Assembly: GCA_041181065.1 (NCBI GenBank)
Contig: JBEGQI010000122.1
Location: 1 to 8,581, forward strand
DNA length: 8,581 nucleotides
Reading direction: 5' to 3'
Origin: DSYF01 sp041181065
Lineage (GTDB): Bacteria > Verrucomicrobiota > Verrucomicrobiia > Limisphaerales > DSYF01
The stretch's first letter is position 1. Every line of letters starts with the position of its first letter. The translations under genes were made by a program, and so were the position numbers. Positions 1 to 5,762 of the stretch are shown piece by piece. Below the pieces are notes generated by a model. That model made no database searches and was not told where the DNA came from. It saw only the letters and a list, made by a program, of their open reading frames with translations.

Positions 1-1387
1 TCACGCTGAATTGCGGCGAGGGGAAGTTGAGTTCATTGGGCGCGTTGCCGCCGGTCTGCGCTTGCGACTGGAATGTTCCCGCCGCACCAGGACCGAATGC
101 ATAGAGCGTGTAGTTCGCGCCGGCGATGACATCGGGGATGGTGAAGTTACCGTTCGCATCCGTCCGCACCCAGAACTGATAGGGCTTGGACCATTTCTGG
201 AAATCATAGGTAGCCGTCGGCTGCGAGGGCTGTTGTTCGACGCCGACCCACAAGTTCGACGCGCTCGCGCTAGGGTTGTAGCTGTCGTTGATGACGATCT
301 GGCCCTTCACCGTGCCGCGGCCTGAGGCCGGCGTGTAGTAGGCGTTGTTGAACCACGCATACGGCCACGCGCCCGCTTCGGCCACCGACTGCGCGAGCGC
401 ATCGGCGTAAAGCGCCTGCGCGGCGAGATTGGTGGTGGTGATGTTGTTGCTGATGGCGTTGCAGTAGATGAAGTGCGGGCCGTAAACGTGGCTCCAGTCT
501 TCGTTTAAGCCATACGAAGAATCGGTGCCGCCGCCGTAGTGCGCGCCATGCGTGGTGTTGAGAATGGTCGTGCCGATATGGCAGAGCAGCTCACGTTTCG
601 TCGGGCCGCCGGGATAATATTCCACGCTCCCAGCCACGTCCCAAAGTCCGATGTTCTTCCCGCCGGTGCCCACGCTGCTCCAACCCCAAACGCGCACATC
701 GCCGTAGTCAGCGGTGTATTTGTATTTGTCCTCGTATTGACCGGCGTAGATGCCGTTCGTCCACATCGAGCATTCCACTGGCGCCGTTTGCACGCCCACG
801 GCAGAGTAGCTGGGATTCACCGCCATCAACCGATTCCGCGTCGCGTCGGTGCTCATCCAGTTGAAGATCGAGCCGGCGTAGATGTTGTCGCGGCACTCGC
901 CCATGCTCATGGCGTTATCGCCGTTGCGATGGAGATAAATCGGCGTGACGTAAAATCCCGTCGTGCCGCGCGGCAACGAGAAATGGATGTCCACCGCGCC
1001 GCTCGCGGCGGAATCGAAGAAGATGCTGACCTCGGCATAATCCGCCGAGTTGGAGACGACCGAATACGTGCTCAAACCGGAACCGAACCCGCCGAACTCC
1101 CAGTAAAGTTTGCCGCCATTGGGGTTGCCCGCCACCAAGTCCAGTGTTTGCGAACTGCCGTTATTGTTGAACGTGTAATTGACCTGGTCCACGACCGCGC
1201 TCGTCTTGCCGATGCGGATCGAGACGATGCCATTGGCCATCGTGACCGTGCCATCGCCATTATCGGTGAGCGTCACGTTCGGACCGGTGCCGGTGCCGCC
1301 GCCGGGGACATTGGCAATGAGGGTGAAAGGCAGGAGCGTCAGGGACAACGCAGCTGCCAGCCGAAGGTGCGACAGTATCTTGATCAC
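1..1387 (-). CDS. Rhamnogalacturonan lyase, polysaccharide lyase family 4 (secreted; C-terminus outside window)
   Basis: Probable endo-lyase that cleaves the rhamnogalacturonan I backbone of pectin by beta-elimination outside the cytoplasm. The window holds 462 residues and no stop. Residues 1-25 look like a Sec signal peptide: Lys/Arg early, a Leu-rich core, and a likely cut after LIA. The PL4 catalytic domain follows to about 345. It has the family-typical DKYKYT...VRVWGW block (220-236) and EDWSHVYGPHFIYCN (296-310), which resembles the W-K-V-F-G-P-F-Y-N block of plant and fungal enzymes. Lys221 and His280 or His283 are candidates for the catalytic pair; their 59-62 residue spacing fits Lys150/His210 of the Aspergillus enzyme as I recall it. 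Residues 360-445 form a fibronectin-III-like domain II (KGQIVIND, DANGNFTIPDVIAGANYTLYAFG). The carbohydrate-binding domain III would lie beyond base 1. I chose the GTG at 1387 because it directly precedes the signal peptide and no in-frame ATG lies just upstream. No clear Shine-Dalgarno is visible. Confidence 0.88.
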   Translation of the reverse strand, partial: MIKILSHLRLAAALSLTLLPFTLIANVPGGGTGTGPNVTLTDNGDGTVTMANGIVSIRIGKTSAVVDQVNYTFNNNGSSQTLDLVAGNPNGGKLYWEFGGFGSGLSTYSVVSNSADYAEVSIFFDSAASGAVDIHFSLPRGTTGFYVTPIYLHRNGDNAMSMGECRDNIYAGSIFNWMSTDATRNRLMAVNPSYSAVGVQTAPVECSMWTNGIYAGQYEDKYKYTADYGDVRVWGWSSVGTGGKNIGLWDVAGSVEYYPGGPTKRELLCHIGTTILNTTHGAHYGGGTDSSYGLNEDWSHVYGPHFIYCNAISNNITTTNLAAQALYADALAQSVAEAGAWPYAWFNNAYYTPASGRGTVKGQIVINDSYNPSASASNLWVGVEQQPSQPTATYDFQKWSKPYQFWVRTDANGNFTIPDVIAGANYTLYAFGPGAAGTFQSQAQTGGNAPNELNFPSPQFSV

Positions 1388-1489
1388 GGTTACATGAAGA
1401 TACTCACTTTTGGCGGGCCGCTCGACAATCGCCAGAACTGGGGACAAGCCCCGGGGAATTCCGGGAAGCCGGAAGGGAACGGACCGCGC
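1388..1489. other. Gap between the unknown gene and the PL4 lyase gene
   Basis: This gap of about 100 bases must hold the end of the upstream transcript and any promoter of the lyase gene. It is GC-rich and contains two small hairpins. I do not see a convincing -35/-10 pair or a good ribosome-binding site before the GTG at 1387. Confidence 0.5.
1441..1474 (-). terminator. Candidate hairpin terminator after the unknown gene
   Basis: On the minus strand, 16 bases past the TAA at 1490-1492, TTCCGG-CTTC-CCGGAA forms a perfect 6-bp stem with a 4-base loop (1459-1474). A second small hairpin, GGGG-CTTGT-CCCC, lies just beyond it. No T-run follows, so this is at best a non-canonical terminator. It may instead be a chance GC-rich hairpin. 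Confidence 0.3.
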
Positions 1490-2038
1490 TTACTCCACCA
1501 CCAACGTGCAGGAATCAGGATGCGGTGAGGCGGTGAGGCAGTTGCGGAGAAAGGCGAGGATTTGCTCCTGCAAATCCTGACAACGAGCGGTCCAACGTCG
1601 GGCCCCCGTGAGTTGCATCACGCAATTCCGCAGTCCGCGAAAGCGCAACATCTGCGGCGCTTTTTGCAGATTCGCCCGCATCTCATCACGAAGACGTGGG
1701 AAGAAATCGAGTTCGAACGCCGCCCCGGCGTTCGCCGCGAGTTTCAGCAGATCAAACTCCAACACGCGGGCATCCGTGGTGGATTCGGCGTCGGAAGGTT
1801 TGAAGCCTTGGAGAACTTTTTCGAGCGCTTCGGCAAACTCACCGAGCGTCACGGAGTCGCGGCCTTGCTCCTGTTTGAAATAATGCAACACCGCCGCCGA
1901 CGCTTCCTTCACGAACTCCTCGTTGAAGGGCGATTCACCTTCGGTCACCACTTCGATGGCGATCTGGCTGGCGCTCGCCGGTTCGGCTTCACCGTTGGGT
2001 CGGCGCAACACAATGCAATCCGATGCCAACGCAATCAT
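1490..2038 (-). CDS. Unknown protein translationally coupled to nrdR
   Basis: I do not recognise this 182-residue protein. It looks soluble, with no signal peptide or membrane segment. The N-terminal half (about 8-80) has a short strand (CIVLRR), then FNEEFVKEASAAVLHYF and TLGEFAEALEKVLQGF, two predicted helices. That order loosely recalls the ATP-cone of NrdR and ribonucleotide reductases, but this is my inference and the key residues are not clear. The C-terminal half (about 90-170) is helical, with a basic, Cys-containing block RFRGLRNCVMQLTGARRWTARCQ (132-153). Its ATG shares the sequence ATGA with the nrdR stop (four-base overlap), so the two are almost certainly co-transcribed and translationally coupled. 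The overlap and the composition support a real gene. An antisense open frame over much of the same bases has no recognisable domain and is probably a shadow. Confidence 0.75.
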   Translation of the reverse strand: MIALASDCIVLRRPNGEAEPASASQIAIEVVTEGESPFNEEFVKEASAAVLHYFKQEQGRDSVTLGEFAEALEKVLQGFKPSDAESTTDARVLEFDLLKLAANAGAAFELDFFPRLRDEMRANLQKAPQMLRFRGLRNCVMQLTGARRWTARCQDLQEQILAFLRNCLTASPHPDSCTLVVE

Positions 2039-2490
2039 TGCTGCGCCTCCAACTTCTTGACCTCCTGCACGAAGTCGGTCGCTTCTTGAAAACGGCGATA
2101 CACGCTGGCGAACCGGACGTAGGCGACCTCATCGATTTCGCTGAGGCCATCCATGACCATCTTGCCGATGAAGTCGGAGGGGATTTCGCGCTCGAACTTG
2201 GTGGTCGCAGTATCGACGATTTTCTCCGCGAGATCTTCCATCACCTTGGGCGATACGGGACGCTTCTGGCAGGCTTTGCGGATGCCGTTCAGCAGCTTGT
2301 CTTTCGAAAATTCCTCATGCCGCCCGTCGCGCTTGAGAATCATCCAGCCCTCATGCTCAACCTCCTCATAGGTGGTGAAGCGGTGGCTGCAGGCAATACA
2401 CTCACGGCGGCGACGGATGGTAGCACCTTCGCGCGTGGCGCGTGAATCGACCACTTTGTCGTCCTGACAACCGCATTTGGGGCATCTCAT
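2035..2490 (-). CDS. nrdR: Transcriptional repressor NrdR
   Basis: Zinc- and ATP/dATP-binding repressor that switches ribonucleotide reductase genes off when dATP is high. At 151 residues it has the usual length. The N-terminal zinc ribbon is complete: Cys3 and Cys6 (CPKC) with Cys31 and Cys34 (CIAC), followed by SHRFTTYEE. The basic stretch IRRRRE (25-30) lies between the pairs. An ATP-cone occupies about 49-139, with the typical VxKRDGRxExFxxxKL start and RPVS, EREIPS, and VAYVRFASVYRRF blocks. I start at the ATG at 2490, which gives the canonical MRCPKCG beginning. An upstream TTG at 2514 would add eight residues foreign to the family. No ribonucleotide reductase gene is in the window, so its targets lie elsewhere, unless it also controls itself. 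The 3' end overlaps the next gene by four bases. Confidence 0.97.
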   Translation of the reverse strand: MRCPKCGCQDDKVVDSRATREGATIRRRRECIACSHRFTTYEEVEHEGWMILKRDGRHEEFSKDKLLNGIRKACQKRPVSPKVMEDLAEKIVDTATTKFEREIPSDFIGKMVMDGLSEIDEVAYVRFASVYRRFQEATDFVQEVKKLEAQQ

Positions 2491-2503
2491 AGTTGGACCA
2501 CAA

Positions 2504-2523
2504 AACCACCGCAAATAGTGGTT
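2504..2523. promoter_or_regulatory. Inverted repeat just upstream of nrdR
   Basis: AACCAC and GTGGTT form a perfect 6-bp inverted repeat around an 8-base spacer, 14 bases before the nrdR ATG and just downstream of the proposed promoter. It could be an operator (NrdR binds paired palindromic boxes elsewhere, though the match to the AT-rich consensus is poor) or a hairpin in the leader RNA. Confidence 0.35.
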
Positions 2524-2531
2524 TGGCTTTT

Positions 2532-2559
2532 TGTATCACGCAATTAGTTGGGGAGTCAA
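2532..2559 (-). promoter_or_regulatory. Candidate sigma-70 promoter for nrdR
   Basis: On the minus strand TTGACT (2559-2554) is separated by 16 bases from GATACA (2537-2532). The -35 matches five of six consensus bases and the -10 three of six. Transcription would start near 2525, directly before the inverted repeat at 2504-2523. It would serve nrdR and the coupled unknown gene. Confidence 0.4.
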
Positions 2560-2603
2560 GGAATGCGGCGAAACACCGACCCACCTGCGAGAAAAGCCCG
2601 CTT

Positions 2604-2629
2604 AGCTCAAGCCGAGTAATGCTTGAGCT
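2604..2629 (-). terminator. Hairpin spanning the oxidoreductase stop codon
   Basis: AGCTCAAGC and GCTTGAGCT form a perfect 9-bp stem with an 8-base loop. The TGA of the oxidoreductase gene lies inside the downstream arm. On the minus strand a short TTTT follows about 10 bases after the stem, so it is a plausible weak intrinsic terminator separating this gene from nrdR. It may also protect the 3' end of the mRNA. Confidence 0.5.
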
Positions 2630-3914
2630 TCCACGGCTTGCGGTATTCAGACGCATAAGCCATCGCTTTCCGGGCGTCGTGATTGGCGACGTCCTGCGTC
2701 TTTGCATCCCACTTTACGGTGGTCTGCGCCTGATGGGAGATGTTGCCGAGGTGGCAAAGGGTCGTGGTCTTGGCGAGCGACTCGATGTCCGAGCGCGGCT
2801 TCGTGCGGGACTTGATGCAGTCGATGAAATTCTGCCAGTGCGTGTTGGGACCGTGAACGGTTTTGCCCGGGCCAGCCTCCGCTTCGTCCTCGTCAGTCGG
2901 GAACCAACGAACTTCCGCGCGGTCCACAATCAACGTGCCGCGTTCGCCGATGAATTCCGCGCCGTGGTCCTTGCCGCCGTCGAGCCCGCGTTCGTTCCAC
3001 TGGCGATGCTCCCATTGCAACTGCCACTTCGGGAAACGATAGAGCACCTGTTGCGTGTCGGGCGTGTTGCGGTCGTCGTCGTTCACGAAGATGCCGCCCT
3101 CGCTGTGGACGGTGAGCGGGTCGGATTCGTTCATGCCCAGCAGCACGATGTCGATCATGTGCACGCCCCAATCGCCGAGCTTGCCGGTGCCGGTCTCGAA
3201 GAACCAACGCCACGTGCGGTGGCAACGATTCGGCTGGTAATCATGGAACGGCGCCGGGCCGAGCCACGTGTTCCAATCGAGTTCCGCCGGAACCGGCGTG
3301 GCTTGCTGGTGACCGAGCGGATTGGCCTTGGTGAAATTCCACGCACGACACAGGGCGATCTTGCCCATCTTGCCCGAGCGCACGAAGTCGATGGCTTGCT
3401 GGAAGTGCGGGACGCTTCGTTGCCAGGCGCCAACCTGCACCACGCGCTTGAAATGTTTCGCGGCCGCGACCATCGCGCGCGCTTCGACGAGGCTGTGCGA
3501 AACGGGCTTCTCGCAATAGATATCCTTGCCTGCCTCGCACGCGGCGATGAACGGGATCGCGTGCCAGTGGTCGGGCGTGCCGATGATGACCGCGTCGATG
3601 TCTTTCCGTTCGAGCAGTTCGCGGAAGTCGCGATAGATCTTCGGCGCCCGTCCCTGTTTTTTCTTCGCGTCCGCTGCGGCGCCCTCGGCGTGCTTGCTGT
3701 CCACGTCGCAGATGGCGCCCATCTCCACGCCCGGCAACGCGAGCAGGCTGTCCATGTTGGCGCAACCCATGTTGCCCGCGCCGATCAAGCCGAGGACGAT
3801 TTTGTCGTTCGCACCTTGCGCCTGCGCAAACGCGCGGTGGCTCAACGCCGCAATGCCCGTTGCCGCCAGCGTGGTGGACTTCAGAAAATTGCGACGCGAG
3901 TGGGGCGTATGCAT
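2607..3914 (-). CDS. Tat-exported Gfo/Idh/MocA family oxidoreductase
   Basis: NAD(P)-dependent oxidoreductase-type protein of 435 residues, probably acting on a sugar or sugar acid in the periplasm; the substrate cannot be read from the sequence. A twin-arginine signal (SRRNFLKST, 6-14, then a hydrophobic core and AFAQA at 28-32) directs export of the folded protein. The Rossmann domain has LGLIGAGNMG (41-50), the acidic end of the second strand at CDVD (69-72), and the family motif CEKP (134-137). GDWGVHMID (247-255) in the second domain holds the likely catalytic Asp/His. The C-terminal part resembles the bacterial-type extension common in Verrucomicrobiota and Planctomycetota. It lies 31 bases after the Dabb gene on the same strand, and Dabb and Gfo/Idh proteins are often neighbours in such genomes. 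A 9-bp hairpin overlaps its stop. Confidence 0.95.
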   Translation of the reverse strand: MHTPHSRRNFLKSTTLAATGIAALSHRAFAQAQGANDKIVLGLIGAGNMGCANMDSLLALPGVEMGAICDVDSKHAEGAAADAKKKQGRAPKIYRDFRELLERKDIDAVIIGTPDHWHAIPFIAACEAGKDIYCEKPVSHSLVEARAMVAAAKHFKRVVQVGAWQRSVPHFQQAIDFVRSGKMGKIALCRAWNFTKANPLGHQQATPVPAELDWNTWLGPAPFHDYQPNRCHRTWRWFFETGTGKLGDWGVHMIDIVLLGMNESDPLTVHSEGGIFVNDDDRNTPDTQQVLYRFPKWQLQWEHRQWNERGLDGGKDHGAEFIGERGTLIVDRAEVRWFPTDEDEAEAGPGKTVHGPNTHWQNFIDCIKSRTKPRSDIESLAKTTTLCHLGNISHQAQTTVKWDAKTQDVANHDARKAMAYASEYRKPWKLKHYSA

Positions 3915-3945
3915 GGTTTCAAACTCGACTGCGCGGCGCGGGCGC

Positions 3946-4254
3946 TTATTCGAAATCGTAGATGACGACCTTCTTGCAAGTGCGCTTGAAGACCTTCTCC
4001 ACGAACTCGACGTGCTTGGGATGGACTTGATAATCGTCCTGCGCCTGTTTGTTCGGGAAGATGAGATTCAGCGCGACTTGATACGACTGCTCCACGACCG
4101 GGCGCGGGCTGCCGACCATCTTGCCGACGTGCATTTGGATCACGCCGGGGATGTCGCGGAGGTATTGGTTGCAACCGGCGATGAGTTCATCCGCCGCCTT
4201 GGGTTGGGCGGGGTCCGTCCAGAAAACGACAACGTGCGAGAACATGCGGAGCAT
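3946..4254 (-). CDS. Dabb-domain (stress-responsive A/B barrel) protein
   Basis: Small cytoplasmic ferredoxin-like barrel protein of 102 residues, covering the whole Dabb domain (PF07876). It begins MFSHVVVFW, the usual first strand with its conserved His, continues with an Asp/Glu-rich helix (ADELIAGCNQYL) and IPGVIQMHVGKMVGS, and ends with the YQVHPKHVEFVEKVFKRTCKKVVIYDFE block, whose HPKHVEFV segment is a Dabb hallmark. Dabb proteins form dimers; roles include polyketide cyclisation and stress response, but for this one the function is unknown. The start may be the ATG at 4254 or at 4245; neither has a clear Shine-Dalgarno. The same frame stays open far upstream, but there it is antisense-like arginine-rich sequence overlapping the real membrane protein gene. 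Confidence 0.9.
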   Translation of the reverse strand: MLRMFSHVVVFWTDPAQPKAADELIAGCNQYLRDIPGVIQMHVGKMVGSPRPVVEQSYQVALNLIFPNKQAQDDYQVHPKHVEFVEKVFKRTCKKVVIYDFE

Positions 4255-4295
4255 TGTTCGCGAGCGCGGGCTATTCGCAAGCGCAAAGCCGGTCG

Positions 4296-4835
4296 TCAAA
4301 TCTCGCTGTTGCCATTGCGCCGCGGCCGGCTGCGCCAGACGCCGAGCAGCGAATAGATGAAGACCGCCGCCGCGTAACCCATCATGCCGATGCCGATGCC
4401 GAATGGCACGGGGCCGGGTCCATCGATCCAAACGAGCGCCGCGCCGATGCCCGCGGTGAGTCCGGCTTGCGCGATGACGCAGAAGACGTAGAGGCCGGTG
4501 CGGCCTTCGCACATGCGGTCGCTCATCCAGGCACGGTAATTGTGCTCGCCCATCGTGCGCATGAGCCAGGCGCCTTGAAAATTTCGCGCCGCGACCAACA
4601 CGCTGGTGGTGCCGATGATGATCGCCGCCATCGGCACGGCGGCGAAGCCGAGGCACATGGCTATGTTGATCAGCGCGCCGCCTTTCCAGCCGAGCCATTT
4701 CGCGATGGGATTTCCCTCCAGCACTAGGCGGGGCGTAGCGATCCAAGTGCTGAGAAAATCCATCCCGCGCGCGAACGCGAGGATGAGCAGATACACGAAG
4801 TATTCGCGGCCAAAGAATGGGACGGTTTCTTCCAT
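4296..4835 (-). CDS. Four-helix membrane protein, DUF5658-like
   Basis: Inner-membrane protein of 179 residues with about four hydrophobic segments (roughly 12-32, 53-82, 115-136, 143-167). The first helix ends in RGMDFLSTW, and LVLEGNPIAKWLG follows (38-49). The order Asp, Ser/Thr, then Glu-Gly-Asn-Pro resembles DUF5658-type small membrane proteins, though I cannot confirm membership. The C-terminus is basic (RSRPRRNGN) and probably cytoplasmic. No catalytic function can be assigned. It lies between hisI (43 bases upstream) and the Dabb gene (41 bases downstream) on the same strand, so it may be co-transcribed with either. Confidence 0.85.
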   Translation of the reverse strand: MEETVPFFGREYFVYLLILAFARGMDFLSTWIATPRLVLEGNPIAKWLGWKGGALINIAMCLGFAAVPMAAIIIGTTSVLVAARNFQGAWLMRTMGEHNYRAWMSDRMCEGRTGLYVFCVIAQAGLTAGIGAALVWIDGPGPVPFGIGIGMMGYAAAVFIYSLLGVWRSRPRRNGNSEI

Positions 4836-4878
4836 CGAGATTCAGCCGCGAAAGCGCGTCGCCAGGAGCTGCGCGACG

Positions 4879-5274
4879 TTAAGCCTTCTTTTTTCCGTAA
4901 AGCTCTTCCGGCGTCTTGAGCTGCGGCTCGGTGGTTTTCCACGTGTCGCCCTTGCCCTCGACGGAGCGGAAGAAACAGCTCTTGTAACCCTCGTGACACG
5001 CCGGGCCCTTCTGCTCGACTTGGATGAGCAGCGTGTCGCCGTCGCAGTCGAAGGCGATATCCTTCACGTCCTGCGTATTGCCGCTCTCCTCGCCCTTCAT
5101 CCAATACTTCTGGCGCGAACGGCTCCAGAAATGCGTCTTGCCGGTGGCGATGGTCGATTCGAGCGACGCACGGTTCATCCACGCCATCATGACGACGCGG
5201 CCGGTGGATTGTTCCTGGATGATGGCCGGGATGAGGCCCTCGGAGTTGAATTTGAGTTTGTCGTAGAAGCTCAT
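4879..5274 (-). CDS. hisI: Phosphoribosyl-AMP cyclohydrolase
   Basis: Histidine biosynthesis: opens the adenine ring of phosphoribosyl-AMP to give ProFAR, in the cytoplasm. The protein is 131 residues, a monofunctional cyclohydrolase with no fused pyrophosphatase (HisE) domain. It shows GLIPAIIQEQSTGRVVMMAWMN (13-34), the THFWSRSRQKYWMKGEESGN block (47-66), the magnesium-binding DCDGD (76-80), and the zinc-binding PACHEGYKSCFF with Cys93 and Cys100. The extra Cys77 in DCDGD is the usual third zinc ligand. All expected catalytic residues are present. No Shine-Dalgarno precedes the ATG; instead an inverted repeat ends 13 bases upstream of it. hisF lies two genes upstream on the same strand. Confidence 0.97.
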   Translation of the reverse strand: MSFYDKLKFNSEGLIPAIIQEQSTGRVVMMAWMNRASLESTIATGKTHFWSRSRQKYWMKGEESGNTQDVKDIAFDCDGDTLLIQVEQKGPACHEGYKSCFFRSVEGKGDTWKTTEPQLKTPEELYGKKKA

Positions 5275-5287
5275 GTTCGTTACGGGG

Positions 5288-5363
5288 GACAGGATTAACA
5301 GAATTCTACAGAATTGAACGAGAAAATCTCCGTCTCGATTCAGTTAATTCTGTGAATTCTGTC
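5288..5363. repeat. Long imperfect inverted repeat built of ACAGAATT-like units
   Basis: The element fills the gap from immediately after the DUF486 stop codon to 13 bases before the hisI start. Its outer 18 bases pair with 16 matches (GACAGGATTAACAGAATT against GACAGAATTCACAGAATT on the other strand), and CGAGA/TCTCG closes the centre around a 9-base loop. Each arm is a tandem of 9-10 base units: ACAGGATTA, ACAGAATTCT, ACAGAATTGA on one strand; ACAGAATTC, ACAGAATTA, ACTGAATCG on the other. As RNA it would form a long hairpin, so it may act as a terminator, mRNA-stability or attenuating element between the two genes. Similar ACAGGATT-type intergenic repeats occur in several bacterial genomes, as I recall. 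Confidence 0.8.
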
Positions 5364-5723
5364 TCATTCCTTCGGCAGAAACGTGAACGCCACCGCGCCG
5401 AGGATGCACGCGAATGCGGCGAAGTGATTCCAGCGGATCTTCTCGCCGAGATACATCAGCGCAAAGCCGCTGAAGACCGTGAGCGTGATGACTTCCTGGA
5501 TGATCTTGAGCTGCGTGGCCGAGTAAACGCCGCTGCCCATCCGGTTCGCGGGCACCATCAGGCAATACTCGAAGAACGCGATGCCCCAGCTCACCGCGAT
5601 GACCAAGGGCAGGCTGACTTGCTTGTATTTCAAATGCCCATACCACGCGAAGGTCATAAAGACATTCGAGAGCGCGAGCAAAACGATGGGCAAGTAACGT
5701 TGGTAGAGCGTGGGTTCGTTCAT
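5364..5723 (-). CDS. DUF486/DMT-family small membrane protein
   Basis: Integral membrane protein of 119 residues, the normal size for DUF486 (PF04342), a family related to small drug/metabolite transporters. Four hydrophobic segments lie at about 9-27, 37-56, 73-91 and 100-115. Family-typical blocks are FMTFAWYGHLK (22-32), WGIAFFEYCLMVPANRMG (46-63), YSATQLKIIQEVITLTVF (67-84) and YLGEKIRWNH (91-100). Substrate and function are unknown. I chose the ATG at 5723; a TTG start at 5750 would add nine residues not needed by the family. It sits between hisF (39 bases upstream) and hisI on the same strand. Nothing in the sequence ties it to histidine synthesis, so it may be only a passenger. Confidence 0.93.
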   Translation of the reverse strand: MNEPTLYQRYLPIVLLALSNVFMTFAWYGHLKYKQVSLPLVIAVSWGIAFFEYCLMVPANRMGSGVYSATQLKIIQEVITLTVFSGFALMYLGEKIRWNHFAAFACILGAVAFTFLPKE

Positions 5724-5762
5724 GGCGGATGGCAGTTTAACGACTGACAAAACAAGGATGAA

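Noticed and set aside
539..1528. 329-residue open frame on the plus strand
   Set aside because: Antisense to the PL4 lyase; its His/Arg/Ala-rich translation shows no motif, while the opposite strand has strong family blocks.
1562..2089. 175-residue plus-strand frame opposite the nrdR-coupled gene
   Set aside because: No start context or domain; the minus-strand gene has the ATGA overlap with nrdR and a more natural composition.
2491..2514. Upstream TTG start for nrdR
   Set aside because: It would prepend MRWFCGPT to the canonical MRCPKCG start and overlap the inverted repeat; the family begins at the ATG at 2490.
2493..3965. 490-residue open frame on the plus strand
   Set aside because: It lies antisense to the clear oxidoreductase gene and part of the Dabb gene, is Arg/Val/Ala-rich with no domain, and is a typical shadow in GC-rich DNA.
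3946..4746. Dabb frame extended to 266 residues
   Set aside because: The added part is Arg/His-rich and overlaps the real membrane protein gene in another frame; the Dabb domain is complete in the last 102 residues.
4857..4878. CGTCGC/GCGACG hairpin directly after the hisI stop as a terminator
   Set aside because: Only 6 bp with a 10-base loop and no T-run; short GC-rich palindromes like this are expected by chance here.
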